A stretch of DNA of 64,000 bases from Orientallactaga sibirica (Eukaryota > Chordata > Mammalia > Rodentia > Dipodidae). The notes beneath the pieces were generated by a model. The model had not been told where the DNA came from. It made no database searches and saw nothing but the letters and a program-made list of their open reading frames with translations. Positions 26,116 to 37,000 of this stretch are shown here, piece after piece; position 1 is the stretch's first letter; each line of letters starts with the position of its first letter. Location: assembly GCA_036365145.1 (NCBI GenBank), contig JAEOAD010000015.1, positions 1,674,001-1,738,000 of the forward strand, in the 5' to 3' direction. A program made the position numbers and the translations under genes.

Positions 26116-27099
26116 ATGGCAGGTATTAAATCAAACCTCAAAATTATATCTCTGAATATTAATGGCCTTAATTCACCCATCAAAATACATAAGTTAACAG
26201 GGTGGATCAGAAAAATGGACTCCTCAATATGCTGTCTTCAAGAAACCCTCCTCAGCACTAAAGACAGACACCTCCTCAGGGTGAAAGGGTGGAAAATGAT
26301 TTTCCAAGCAAACACAAACAAGAAAAAAGCAGGTGTAGCTATACTTATATCTGATAAAATAGACTTCAAACCAAAGGTAACTAAAAAAGACAAAGAAGGC
26401 CACTTCTTACTTATCAAGGGAACAATCCAACAAGAGGACATCACAGTCATCAATATTTATGCACCAAACACAGGTACACCACAATTCATAAAGCAAAATC
26501 TACTTGGCAACAAAACAGAAATAAACACCAATACCATCATAGTCGGGGACGTTAATACTCCATTATCAACAATGGATAGATCATCAAAACAGAAAATTAA
26601 TAGGGAAGTAAGAGAGCTCAATAACACCATAGAACAACTAGACTTAACAGACATATACAGAACATTCCACCCAAAATCTACAGACTACACATTCTTCTCA
26701 GCAGCCCATGGAACCTTCTCTAAAATAGATTATGTACTGGGACATAGAGCCTGCCTCCATATTTTCAAGAAAATTGATATAATTTCCTGTATGATATCAG
26801 ACCACAATGTGGTAATGCTAGAAATCAACAACAAAAAGTACACCAGGAATTCCTCTTCCTCCTGGAAATTGAACAACACACTTTTAAACAATAAATGGGT
26901 TGTGGATGAAATAAAGAATGAAATTGCAAAATTTCTAGAATTCAATGACAACGAGAACACATCATACCAAAACTTATGGGACACAATGAAGGCAGTACTT
27001 AGGGGAAAAATCATAGCACTAAATGCCTTCATAACAAAAACAGAGAGATCCCAAATCAATAACCTAACCATCCATCTAAAGGGATCATATATTCTTTAG
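26116..27099 (+). pseudogene. L1 ORF2: LINE-1 ORF2p, endonuclease part only
   Basis: ORF2p nicks target DNA and reverse transcribes L1 RNA. Only the N-terminal ~321 residues remain: the apurinic-type endonuclease and the start of the linker. Catalytic landmarks are visible and close to human L1 numbering: N14 (SLNINGLN), E43 (QETLL), Y115 (NIYAPN), D145 and N147 (GDVNTPLS), then one residue short of human, D204 (SKIDYVLGH) and D228-H229 (SDHN). Residue 45 is Leu where the family usually has His (QETHL), and 146 is Val where Phe is common. No stop occurs before the break. L1 coding ends near 27080, and the last six codons before the TAG are satellite. Reverse transcriptase and the Cys-rich C-terminus (about 950 residues in the family) are missing, so it cannot retrotranspose. 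Confidence 0.95.
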
Positions 27100-30000
27100 G
27101 TAAAGATCAACACCTGCATGGCACACATGGATCATCCTATTCTTTAAGTAATGGCAAACACCTGCATTGCTCAGAGGGATAGTCCATTCCTTAGTTAAGT
27201 GTAAACACCTGCATTGAGCAGAGGGATCATCCATTCCTTAGATACCTGTAAACACCTGCATTGAACAGAGGGATCATCTATTCCTTAGATAATGGTAAAC
27301 CCCTGCATTGAACACAGGGATCATCTATTCCTTAGGTAAAGGTAAACACCTGCGTTGAACAGAGGGTTCATCCATTCCTTAAGTAAAGGTAACCACCTGC
27401 ATTGCACAGAGGGATCATCCATTCCTTAGATAATGGTAAACACCTACATTGAACAGAGGGACCATCCATTCCTTAGGTAATGGTAAACACCTGCATTCCA
27501 TAGAGGGATCATCCACTCTCTTAGGTAAAGGTAAACACCTGCATTATACAGAGGGGTCATTCATGCCTTAGATAACAGTAAATACCTGCATTGAACAGAG
27601 GGATTATCTATTCCTTAGGTAAAGATGAACACCTGCATTGCACAGAGGGATCATCCATGCCCTTAGGAAAGGTAAACACCTGCATTACACAGAGGGGTAA
27701 TCCATTTTTAGATAGCATTAAACACCTAAACTGAACAGAGGGATCATATATTCTTTAGGTAAAGATCAACACCTGCATTGCACAGAGGGATCATCCCGTT
27801 CCTTAGGTAAAGGTGAACACCTGCATTGCACAGAAGGATCATCCAATACTTAGTTAAAGGTAAATGGCTGCATTGCACAGAGGGATCATCTGTTCCTTAT
27901 GTAATGGTAAACACCTGCATTGAGCAGAGGGATCATCCATTCCTTACATAATGGGAAACTCCTTCATTGAGCAGAGGGATCATTTATTCCTCAGGTAAAG
28001 ATCAACTCCTGCATTTCAAAGAGGGTTCATCCCATTCCTTAGGTAAAGGTAAACACCTTCATTTACAGAGGGATCGTCCTTTCCTTAGGTAAAGGTAAAC
28101 ACCTGCATTGACAGAGGGATCGTCCATTCCTTAGGTAAAGGTCAATACCTGCATAGCACAGAAGGATCATCCATCCCTTATGTAAAGGACAACACCTGAA
28201 TTTCCCAGAGGGATCTTCCATACCTTAGGTAAAGGTAAACACCAGCATTGGACAGAAGGATCATCCATTCCTTAGTTAACTGTAAACACCTGCATTGAGC
28301 AGAGGGATGATCCATTCCTTAGAAAAAGGCAAACACCTGCATTGAACAGAGGGATCATCTATTCCTTAGGCAAACATCAGCACCTGCATTGTACAGAGGG
28401 ATCATCCCATTCCTTAGTAAAGGTAAACACCTGCATTGAACAGAGGGATCATTTGTTCATTAGGTAAAGTTCAACAACTGCATATCACAAAGGGATCATC
28501 CCATTCCTCATGTAAAGATAAACACCTGAATTGCACAGAGGGATCATTCCATTCCTTAGGTAAAGGTAAACACCTGCATTCCATAGAGGGATCATCCATT
28601 CCGTAGGTAAAGGTAAACACCTGCATGACACAGAGGGGTCATCCATTCCTTAGATAACAGTAAATACCTGCATTGCACAGACGGATCATCTATTCATTAG
28701 GTAAAGACCAACACCTGCATTGCACAGAGGGGTCATCCCATCCCTTAGGTAACGATAAACAACTGTATTGCACAGAGGGATCATCCCTTCCTTAAATAAA
28801 GGTATACACCTGCATTGCACAGAGGGATAATCCCTTCCTTACATTACTGTAAACACCTGCATTGAGCAGAGGGATCATCCATTCCTTAGATAATGGTAAA
28901 CACCTGCACTGGACAAATGGATCATATATTCCTTAGGTAAAGATCAACACCTGCATTGCAAAGAGGTATCATCCATTCCTTATGTAAAGGAAAACACCTC
29001 CATTGCACAGAGTGATCATCCTTTCCTTAGGTAAACATAAACACCAGCATTGAACATAGGTATCTTCCATTCCTTTCGAAATAGTAAATACCTGCACTGC
29101 ACATAGGGATCATCCCATTTCTTAAGTAAAGGCAAACACCTCCATTGCACAAGGGATCATCCATGGCTTAGGAAATGGTAATCACCTGCATTGCTCAGAG
29201 GGATCATCCATTCTTTGGTAATGGTAAACACCTGCATTGCACAGAGGGATCATCCATGCCTTAGGAAACGGTAATCACCTGCATTGCTCAGAGGGATCAT
29301 CCATTCGTTGGTAAGGGTAACCACCTGCATTGAACAGAGGGATCATCCATTCCTTCGATAAAGGTAAACACCTGCATTGAACAGAGAGATCATCTATTCC
29401 TTAGGTAAAGATCAACACCTGCATTGCAGAGAGGGATCTTCCAATCCTTAGGTAATGGTAAATACCTGTATTGCACAGAGGGATCATCCATCATTTAGGT
29501 AACTGTATACACCTGCATTGAGCAGAGTGATCATCCATTTTTTAGATAACCTGAAACACCTGAATTTAACAGAGGGATCATCTATTCCTTAGGTAAAGTT
29601 AAACACCTGCATTGCACAGAGGTGGCATCCATTCCTAAGGTAATGGTAAACACCTGCATTGCATACAGGGGTCATCCATTCCTTAGATAACAGTAAACAC
29701 CTGCATTTAACAGAGGGATAATCTATTCATTAGGTAAAGATCAACACCTGCATTGCACAGAGGGATCATCCATTCGTTACGTAACTGTAAACAACTACAT
29801 TGAGCAGAGCGATCATCCATTCCTTAGATAATGGTAAACACCTGCATTGCACAGAGGGATCATCTATTCCTTAGGTAATGTTAATCACCTCCATTGAATA
29901 GTGGGATCACCCATTCCTTAGATAACGTTAAATACCTGCATTGAACAGAGGGATCATTAATTCCTTATATAAAAGTAAACAACTGCATTGAACAAAGGGC

Positions 30001-30850
30001 TCATTTATTCCTTAGGTAAAGATCAACACCTGCATTGCACAGAGGGATCATCCATTCCTGAGATAATGGTAAACACCTGTATTGAATAGAGGGATCATCC
30101 ATTCCTTATATAACAGTAAAAAACTGCATTGAACAGAGGGCTCATTTATTCCTTAGGTAAAGATCAACACCTGCATTGCACAGAGGGATTATCCATTCCT
30201 GAGATAACGGTAAACACCTGCAATGAACAGAGGGATCATCCATTCCTTAAGTATAGTTAGAAACCTGCGTTGAAGAGAGGGATCATCCTTCTTTAGTTAA
30301 AGGTAAACACCTGCATTGAACAGAAGTATCATCCATTCCTTAGGTAAAGGTAAACACCTGCATTGAACAGAGGGATCCTCCCTTCCTTAGATAATGATAA
30401 ACATCTGCATTGAACAGAGGGATCACCTATTCCTTAGTTAAAGTTAAACATCTGCATTGCACAGAGGGATCATCCCATTCCTTCGGTAAAGGTAAACAGC
30501 TGCATTGCACAGAGGGATCATCAATTCCTTTGGTTAAGATAAGCACCTGCCTTACACAGAAGGATCATCCATTCCTCAGATATCAGTAAACACCTGCATT
30601 GAACAGAGGGCTCATCTATTCCTTAGGTAAAGATGAACACCTGCATTGCACAGAGGGATCACCTATTCCTTAGTTAAAGTTCAACACCTGCATTGAACAG
30701 AGGGATCATCCCATTCCTTCGGTAAAGGTAAACACCTGCATTGCACAGAGGGATCACCAATTCCTTTGGTTAAGATAAACACCTGCCTTACACAGAGGGA
30801 TCATTCATTCCTCAGATATCAGTAAACACCTGCATTGAACAGAGGGATAA
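27081..30850 (+). repeat. 47-bp satellite between LINE-1 and MaLR
   Basis: About 80 monomers. The composition differs from the left part: I see no CCTGCCTGG-type monomers, and simple alternation of AAAGATCAACACC, GATAACGGTAAAC and GGTAAAGGTAAAC monomers prevails. Local duplications are visible at offsets of 93 bp (2 monomers; 29171 versus 29264), 141 bp (3 monomers; 29997 versus 30138) and 236 bp (5 monomers; 30423 versus 30659). No gene was seen. Confidence 0.95.
30420..30850 (+). repeat. 236-bp (5-monomer) tandem duplication cut by MaLR
   Basis: The segment starting near 30420 (TCACCTATTCCTTAGTTAAAG) is repeated from about 30656, sharing CCATTCCTTCGGTAAAGG, TTCCTTTGGTTAAGATAA and CCTCAGATATCAGTAAAC. 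The second copy is interrupted at 30850 by the MaLR insertion, so the duplication predates the insertion. A more diverged third version is seen at about 33290-33510. Confidence 0.88.
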
Positions 30851-31242
30851 TGTGGTAGTTTGAATATATGTCCCCCAATATATTCAGTGTTTTACTAGTT
30901 ATAGTTTGCATCTGCAATCACCTTGCTAGAGGCAATGACACTGGGGGCCAGTCTTAAGGTGTTAATGGTGTGGGTTTGAGATTCCATTGTAAAGATATGC
31001 AAATGTGCCTAGCAGGAGTTCCTGAAGTGTGCTGTGTGACCTTTTGGCTGTAGTTTTGCTCTGTGTGCTGTGGTGGCTGGTTGGCTTTCTCTCTCTCTAC
31101 TTGGCCTTGTGAAAGCAGGCTGCTTTTCCTGCCTTTATGGAACTTCCCCTGGATCTGTAAGCTTCAATAAATAATATCCCTTCCTCCATAACTGTGCCTG
31201 GTCTGGAAGTTCATCTAAGCGAACCTGAAGCTGTCTGCTACA
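30851..31242 (+). repeat. 5' LTR of MaLR element
   Basis: It begins TGTGGTAGTTTG and ends GTCTGCTACA, so it has the canonical TG...CA ends. It contains a perfect POU octamer, ATGCAAAT, at 30997-31004 and a polyadenylation signal, AATAAA, at 31166-31171. A CT-rich run lies near 31090. Compared with the 3' LTR it carries G at LTR position 2, completing the TG terminus. Confidence 0.92.
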
Positions 31243-32474
31243 GTAAAGTGGTACCGAGGAGTGTGGGGTGAGATGAACCTGACCGTGTGTATATTTGTCT
31301 TTTGGAACTTTTGTTTTGGAGGAATGGGCATGGAGTTGGTGCTTGCAACTGAAGATGCCTTCTGGAGTGGTAAGCCAAGTTTTATGGACTATTCTGATGA
31401 GGGCTTGAGAATGCTAAGTGCAGACAGTATTGAACTTCGAGGCTTGGCTTATGAGCTTTCTAAGGGGAAGGAAAGAGTACAGAGGACGTTGTTGGAACTG
31501 GGCTCCTGGAATAAGGGATGGCTACGTTCCATTATCCAGGCCCAGAAAGTTTGATCAAGGTTAAATTTGTAATGGACTTATATGCTTGGCTGAAGATATC
31601 GGACTGAGATTTTAAGATTTTAAGTTGGAAAACCTCAAGCAAGTTAAAAGCAGAGGCACTGAGACTGGTTTTAGGTTACTGGAGCTGCTATTGTCAACGC
31701 ATTAGCAATCTTAAGGAAGGTGGAAGGAAGGTGGCCTGACTTGATTTACATTAAAACAATGCAGAGGATGCCTGAGGAAAGACTGTTAAAAATGCAAATT
31801 CTTGGAAAGAGCTGACTGGGGAAGGAACCTGCTTTTCAAGGCTATGGTTTATTGTGTCCCTGGATTAAGAATATGGCTGTGTCCTGCACACCTGGTATTA
31901 GTTTTGGAAGCATGAAAAATGCATGGAGTGGTCATGAGTTGCACATGGTTCCAGGAGCTGCTGCTGAGATGCGGCATGAGGCAGGGCATGAAGACCCTCA
32001 GGAATAGACTGGAAGAGCCTTTGGAAGATGGACCGTGGTTTGCACGGAGACCTGAAGATGTTTTGAATATACCAGGACTGTGCAAAAGGGCTAGCATGGA
32101 GTGCAGTGTTGGCATGGGATGAAAGTTTTCCCTGGCGACTCTGCCCAGCTGGAGGGGCAGAATTGGAAAACCTGGAGACTGTCAGTCTCTGGTTATATTG
32201 AACTTGAACTGCAGAAGTTTGATGACTGCTGATGGAGGTTGAGTTTGCATTATTCTAGTCTCTCCTTGCTATGCCTTATACCAGTTAAAATGTTTACTCT
32301 GTGCCTTTACATGTTGAAAGTATTTAACTTGTTTGATTTTACAGGACTCAGTATCTTAAGTTGATCAAGACTGTGAGAACCTTTGAAATTGGACTGAGTA
32401 CAAATTACAATGTGTGATAGTTATAAATCTATTTGGGGGCCAGGAGCTAAATATATTGGGGGCCAGGGGCGGAA
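31243..32474 (+). other. MaLR internal region, apparently non-coding
   Basis: 1,232 bp between the LTRs. The longest + strand open frame is 31261-31554 (97 codons, starting MWGEMNLTVC); the 67-codon frame at 31919-32122 is weaker. Neither shows a domain I know. MaLR internal regions are usually degenerate and mobilised in trans by ERVL proteins, so I do not call a gene. Near the 3' end, TTGATTTTACAGGACTC (around 32333-32349) and the GGGGCCAGGGGCGGAA end resemble the internal 3' region of primate THE1 as I recall it, which supports the MaLR assignment. Confidence 0.8.
31249..31266 (+). other. Probable primer-binding site (tRNA-Leu type)
   Basis: TGGTACCGAGGAGTGTGG begins six bases after the 5' LTR. 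It starts with the TGG expected of a tRNA 3'-CCA complement, and TGGTACC...AGTG resembles the complement of a tRNA-Leu acceptor end, the primer type of the ERVL group. The match is imperfect and judged from memory. Confidence 0.5.
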
Positions 32475-32866
32475 TTTGGTAGTTTGAATATATGTCCCCC
32501 AATATATTCAGTGTTTTACTAGTTATACTTTGCATCTGCAATCACCTTGCTAGAGGCAATGACACTGGGGGCCAGGCTTAAGGTGTTAATGGTGTGGGTT
32601 TGAGATTCCATTATAAAGATATGCAAATGTGCCTAGCAGGAGTTCCTGAAGTGTGCTGTGTGACCTTTTTGCTGTAGTTTTGCTCTGTGTGCTGTGGTGG
32701 CTAGTTGGCTTTCTCTCTCTCTACTTGGCCTTGTGAAAGCAGGCTGCTTTTCCTGCCTTTATGGAACTTCCCCTGGATCTGTAAGCTTCAATAAATAATA
32801 TCCCTTCCTCCATAACTGTGCCTGGTCTGGAAGTTCATCTAAGCGAACCTGAAGCTGTCTGCTACA
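32475..32866 (+). repeat. 3' LTR of MaLR element
   Basis: 392 bp, the same length as the 5' LTR and differing from it by six substitutions. The first base pair reads TT rather than TG. One change creates TATAAAG at 32612-32618, just upstream of the octamer ATGCAAAT (32621-32628). AATAAA lies at 32790-32795. It ends GCTACA, followed at once by the GATCA target duplication and satellite. Confidence 0.92.
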
Positions 32867-33888
32867 GATCATCTATTCCTTAGGTAAACATCAACACCTG
32901 CATTGCATAGAGGGATCATCCCATTTGTTAGGTAAAGGTAAACCCCTGCATTGACCAGAGGGTTCATCCATTCCTTAGCTCAAGGTAAACACCAGTGTTG
33001 CACAGAGGGAACATCTATTCCATAGGTAATGGTAAAAACCTGCATTGAACAGAGATCATCCATTCCTTAGATAATGGTAAATACCTGCATTGAACAGAGG
33101 GATCATCCATTCCTTATGTAAAGGTAGAAACCTGCGTTGAACAGAGGGATCATCCTTTTTTAGGTAAAGGCAAACACCTGCGTAGAACAGAGGTATCATC
33201 CATTCCTTAGGTAATGGTAAACACCTGCATTGAACAGAGGGATCATCTACTCCTTAGGTAAAGTTCAACACCTGCATTGCACAGAGGGATCATCCCATTC
33301 CTTAGGAAAAGTAAACACCTGCATTTCACAGAGGGATCATCAATTCTTTAGGTTAAGATAAACACCTGTCACTACACAGAGGGATCATCCATTCCTTAGG
33401 TAACTGTAAACACCTGCATTGAACAGAGGGGTCATCCATTCCTTAGATATCAGTAAACACCTGCATTGAACAGAGGGCTCATCTATTCCTTAGGTAAGGA
33501 TGAACACCTGCATTGCCCAGAGGGATCATCCCATTCCATAGGTAAAGGGCAACACCTGCATTGCCCAGAACGTTCAACCATTCCTTAGATAAAGTTAAAC
33601 ACGTACATTGCACAGAGGGATCATCCATTCCTTATGTAATGGTAAACACCTGCATTGAAGAGATGGATCACTCATTACTTAGATAATGGTAAACTCCTGT
33701 ATTGAACAGAGGGATCATCTACTCCTTAGTTAAAGTTCAACACCTGCATTGACCAGAGGGATCATCCATTTCTTAGGTAAATGTAAACACTAGCATTTCA
33801 TAGAGGGATCATCCATTCCTTATGCAACTGCATTGAAAGTTAAACACCTGCATTGAACCAGAGGGATCATCCATTCCAGATTTAGGAA
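32867..33888 (+). repeat. 47-bp satellite between the two LTR-derived pieces
   Basis: About 21 monomers in the substitution-rich style of the flanking array. From about 33820 the order becomes irregular: a stray GCAACTGCATTGAAAG and an inserted C in TTGAACCAGAGGG. This marks the start of an anomalous tract. No gene was seen. Confidence 0.93.
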
Positions 33889-34022
33889 AATGTTTGTTTT
33901 ATTACTTTAAGTTTGCATCTGCAATCACCTTTGCTAGAATGTCACTGGGGGGCTGGTCTTAAGGTGTGGTCAACATGGTTTGAGATTCCATTGTAAAGAT
34001 ATGCAAATGCCTAGCAGGAGTC
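33889..34022 (+). mobile_element. Interior fragment of the same MaLR LTR
   Basis: About 134 bp corresponding to 30888-31021 of the 5' LTR, sharing GTTTGCATCTGCAATCACC, GAGATTCCATTGTAAAGAT, ATGCAAAT and CCTAGCAGGAGT. It has several small deletions relative to the full LTR (for example TTGCTAGAATGTCACTGG). It lacks both LTR ends and has no target-site duplication. It passes directly into satellite at TCATTGCACAGAGG. This is either a rearranged solo-LTR remnant or a product of faulty assembly; the surrounding satellite is also scrambled. Confidence 0.8.
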
Positions 34023-37000
34023 ATTGCACAGAGGGATCATCCATTCTTTAGGTAAACAGGGATCATCCACCTTGCATTGAACAGAGGGATCACATATTCC
34101 TTAGGTAAAGATAAACACCTGCATTGCACAGAGGGATCATCCATTCCTTAGGTAACTGTAAACACCTGCATTGCACAGAGGGATCATCCATTCCTTAGGT
34201 AAAAGTAAACACCTGCATTGAACAGAGGGATCATCTATTCCTTAGGTAAAGATAAACACCTGCATTGCACAGATGGATCATCCATTCCTTAGGTAAAGGT
34301 AAACACCTGCATTGAACAGAGGGATCATCCATTCCTTAGATAACGGTAAACACCTGCATTGAACAGAGGGATCATCTATTCCTTAGGTAAAGATCAACAC
34401 CTGCATTGACACAGGGATCATCCATTCCTTAGGTAAAGGTAAACACCTGCATTGAACAGAGGATCATCCATTCCTTAGATAAATATAAACACCTGCATTA
34501 CACAGAGGATCATACATTTATTATGTGTAAAACACCTGCATTGACCAGAGGGATCATCCCATTCCTTAGATAAAGGTAAACACCTGCATTGAACAGAGGA
34601 TCATCCATTCCTTAGTTTAAACACCTGCATTGCACAGAGGGATCATCCATTCCTTAGGTAAAGGTAAACACCTGCATTGCACAGAGGGATCATCCATTCC
34701 TTAGTAACTGTAAACACCTGCATTGCACAGAGGGATCATCCATTCCTTAGTAAAAGTAAACACCTGCATTGAACAGAGGGATCATCCATTCCTTAGGTAA
34801 AGGTAAACACCTGCATTGCACAGAGGGATCATCCATTCCTTAGGTAAAGGTAAACACCTGCATTGCACAGAGGGATCATCCATTCCTTAGATAAATGGTA
34901 AACACCTGCATTGCACAGAGGGATCATCCATTCCTTAGATAAAGGTAAACACCTGCATTGCACAGAGGGATCATCCATTCCTTAGGTAAAGTAAACACCT
35001 GCATTGCACAGAGGGATCATCCATTCCTTAGATAAAGGTAAACACCTGCATTGAACACAGGGATCATCCATTCCTTAGGTAAAGGTCAACACCTGCATTG
35101 CACAGAAGGATCATCCATTCTTTGGATAAAGGTAAACACCTGCATTGAACAGAGGGATCATCCATTCCTTAGGTAAAGGTAAACACCTGCATTGCACAGA
35201 GGGATCATCCATTCCTTAGGTAAAGGTAAACACCTGCATTTAACAGAGGGATCATCCATTCCTTAGGTAGTAAACACCTGCATTGAAACAGAGGATCATC
35301 CATTCTTCCTTAGGTAAAGGTAAACACCTGCATGAAACAGAGGGATCATCCATTCCTTAGGTAAAGATAAACACCTGCATTGCACAGAGGATCATCCATT
35401 CCTTAGGTAAAGGTAAACACCTGCATTGCACAGAGGGATCATCCATTCCTTAGGTAAAGGTAAACACCTGCATTGCACAGAGGGATCATCCATTCCTTTA
35501 GGTAAAGGTAAACACCTGCATTGAACAGGGGATCATCCATTCCTAGGTAAAGGTAAACACCTGCATTGCACAGAGGGATCATCCATTCCTTAGGTAAAGG
35601 TAAACACCTGCATTGAACAGAGGGATCATCCATTCCTTAAGTAAAGGTAAACACCTGCATTGAACAGAGGGATCATCCATTCTTTAGGTAATAGTAAACA
35701 CCTGCATTGAACAGAGGGATCATCTATTCCTTAGGTAAAGGTAAACACCTGCATTGCACAGAGGATCATCCATTCCTTAGGTAACTGTAAACACCTGCAT
35801 TGCACAGAGGGATCATCCATTCCTTAGATAATGGTAAACACCTGCATTGAACAGAGGGATCATCCATTCTTAGGTAAAGGTAAACACCTGCATTGCACAG
35901 AGGGATCATCCATTCCTTAGGTAAAGGTAAACACCTGCATTGAACAGAGGGATCATCCATTCCTTAGATAATGGTAAACACCTGCATTGCATAGAGGATC
36001 ATCCATTCCTTAGGTAAAGGTAAACAACACCTGCATTGCACAGAGGGATCATATTTCTTTAGGTAAAGTAAACACCTGCATTGAACAGAGGGATCATCCA
36101 TTCCTTAGTAAAGGTAAACACCTTCATTGAACAGAGGGATCATCCATTCCTTAGATAATGGTAAACACCTGCATTGAACAGAGGGATCATCCATTCCTTA
36201 GGTAAAGGTCAACACCTGCATTGCACAGAGGGATCATCCATTCCTTAGGTAAAGATGTAAACACCTGCATTGAACTGAGGATCATCCATTCCTTAGGTAA
36301 TGTCAACACCTGCATTGCACAGAGGATCATCCATTCCTTATGTAATGGTAAACACCTGCATTGAACAGAGGATCATCCATTCCTTAGATAAAGGTAAACA
36401 CCTGCATTGAACAGAGGATCATCCATTCCTTAGGTAAAGATCAACACCTGCATTGCACAGAGGGATCATCCATTCCTTATGTAAAATGTAAACACCTGCA
36501 TTGAACAGAGGGATCATCCATTCCTTAGGTAAAGGTAAACACCTGCATTGAACAGAGGGATCATCCATTCCTTAGGTAAAGATAAACACCTGCATTGCAC
36601 AGAGGGATCATCCATTCCTTAGTTAAATGTAAACACCTGCATTGAACAGAGGGATCATCCATTCCTTAGGTAACGGTAAACACCTGCATTGAACAGAGGA
36701 TCATCCATTCCTTAGGTAAAAGTAAACACCTGCATTGCACAGAGGATCATCCATTCCTTAGGTAAATTTAAACACCTGCATTGCAAAGAGGGATCATCAA
36801 TTCCTTAGGTAAAGGTAAACACCTGCATTGCCCAGAGGGATCATCCATTCCTTAGATAACTGTAAACACCTGCATTGAACAGAGGATCATCCATTCCTTA
36901 GGTAAAGATAAACACCTGCATTGAACAGAGGTATCATCCATTCCTTAGGTAAAAGTAAACACCTGCATTGAACAGAGGGATCATCCATTCCTTAGATAAC

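Larger units (their letters stand above)
23935..27080 (+). mobile_element. L1: LINE-1 with intact 5' end, 3'-truncated
   Basis: A LINE-1 retrotransposon in the + orientation interrupts the satellite. It has a GC- and CpG-rich 5' UTR (23935-24910), a broken ORF1 (24911-26072), a 43-bp inter-ORF spacer with an A14 run, and the first quarter of ORF2. The sequence stops within ORF2 at about 27080 and passes straight into satellite (GGGATCATATATTC) with no reverse transcriptase, 3' UTR or poly(A). L1 copies usually lose their 5' end because reverse transcription starts at the poly(A), so loss of the 3' half points to a later deletion or exchange. No target-site duplication can be assigned. The rest of the element is not seen elsewhere in the window. 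Confidence 0.97.
30851..32866 (+). mobile_element. Complete ERVL-MaLR-type LTR retrotransposon
   Basis: A 2,016-bp non-autonomous LTR element: two 392-bp LTRs flank a 1,232-bp internal region. Its satellite flanks give a 5-bp target-site duplication, GATAA (30846-30850) and GATCA (32867-32871), with one mismatch; the uninterrupted satellite would read GATCATCTATTCC. A 5-bp duplication is the usual length for MaLR and other ERVL elements. The internal region has no gag, protease or polymerase domain that I can recognise. The primer site, the polypurine end GGGGCCAGGGGCGGAA and the short size match the MaLR (THE1/ORR1-like) layout. The two LTRs differ at only six of 392 positions (about 1.5%), so insertion was recent compared with the age of the array. 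Confidence 0.9.

Noticed and set aside
31261..31554. 97-codon frame in the MaLR internal region as a host or viral gene
   Set aside because: I see no recognisable domain; MaLR internal regions are normally non-coding remnants, so it is noted only in the element's description.
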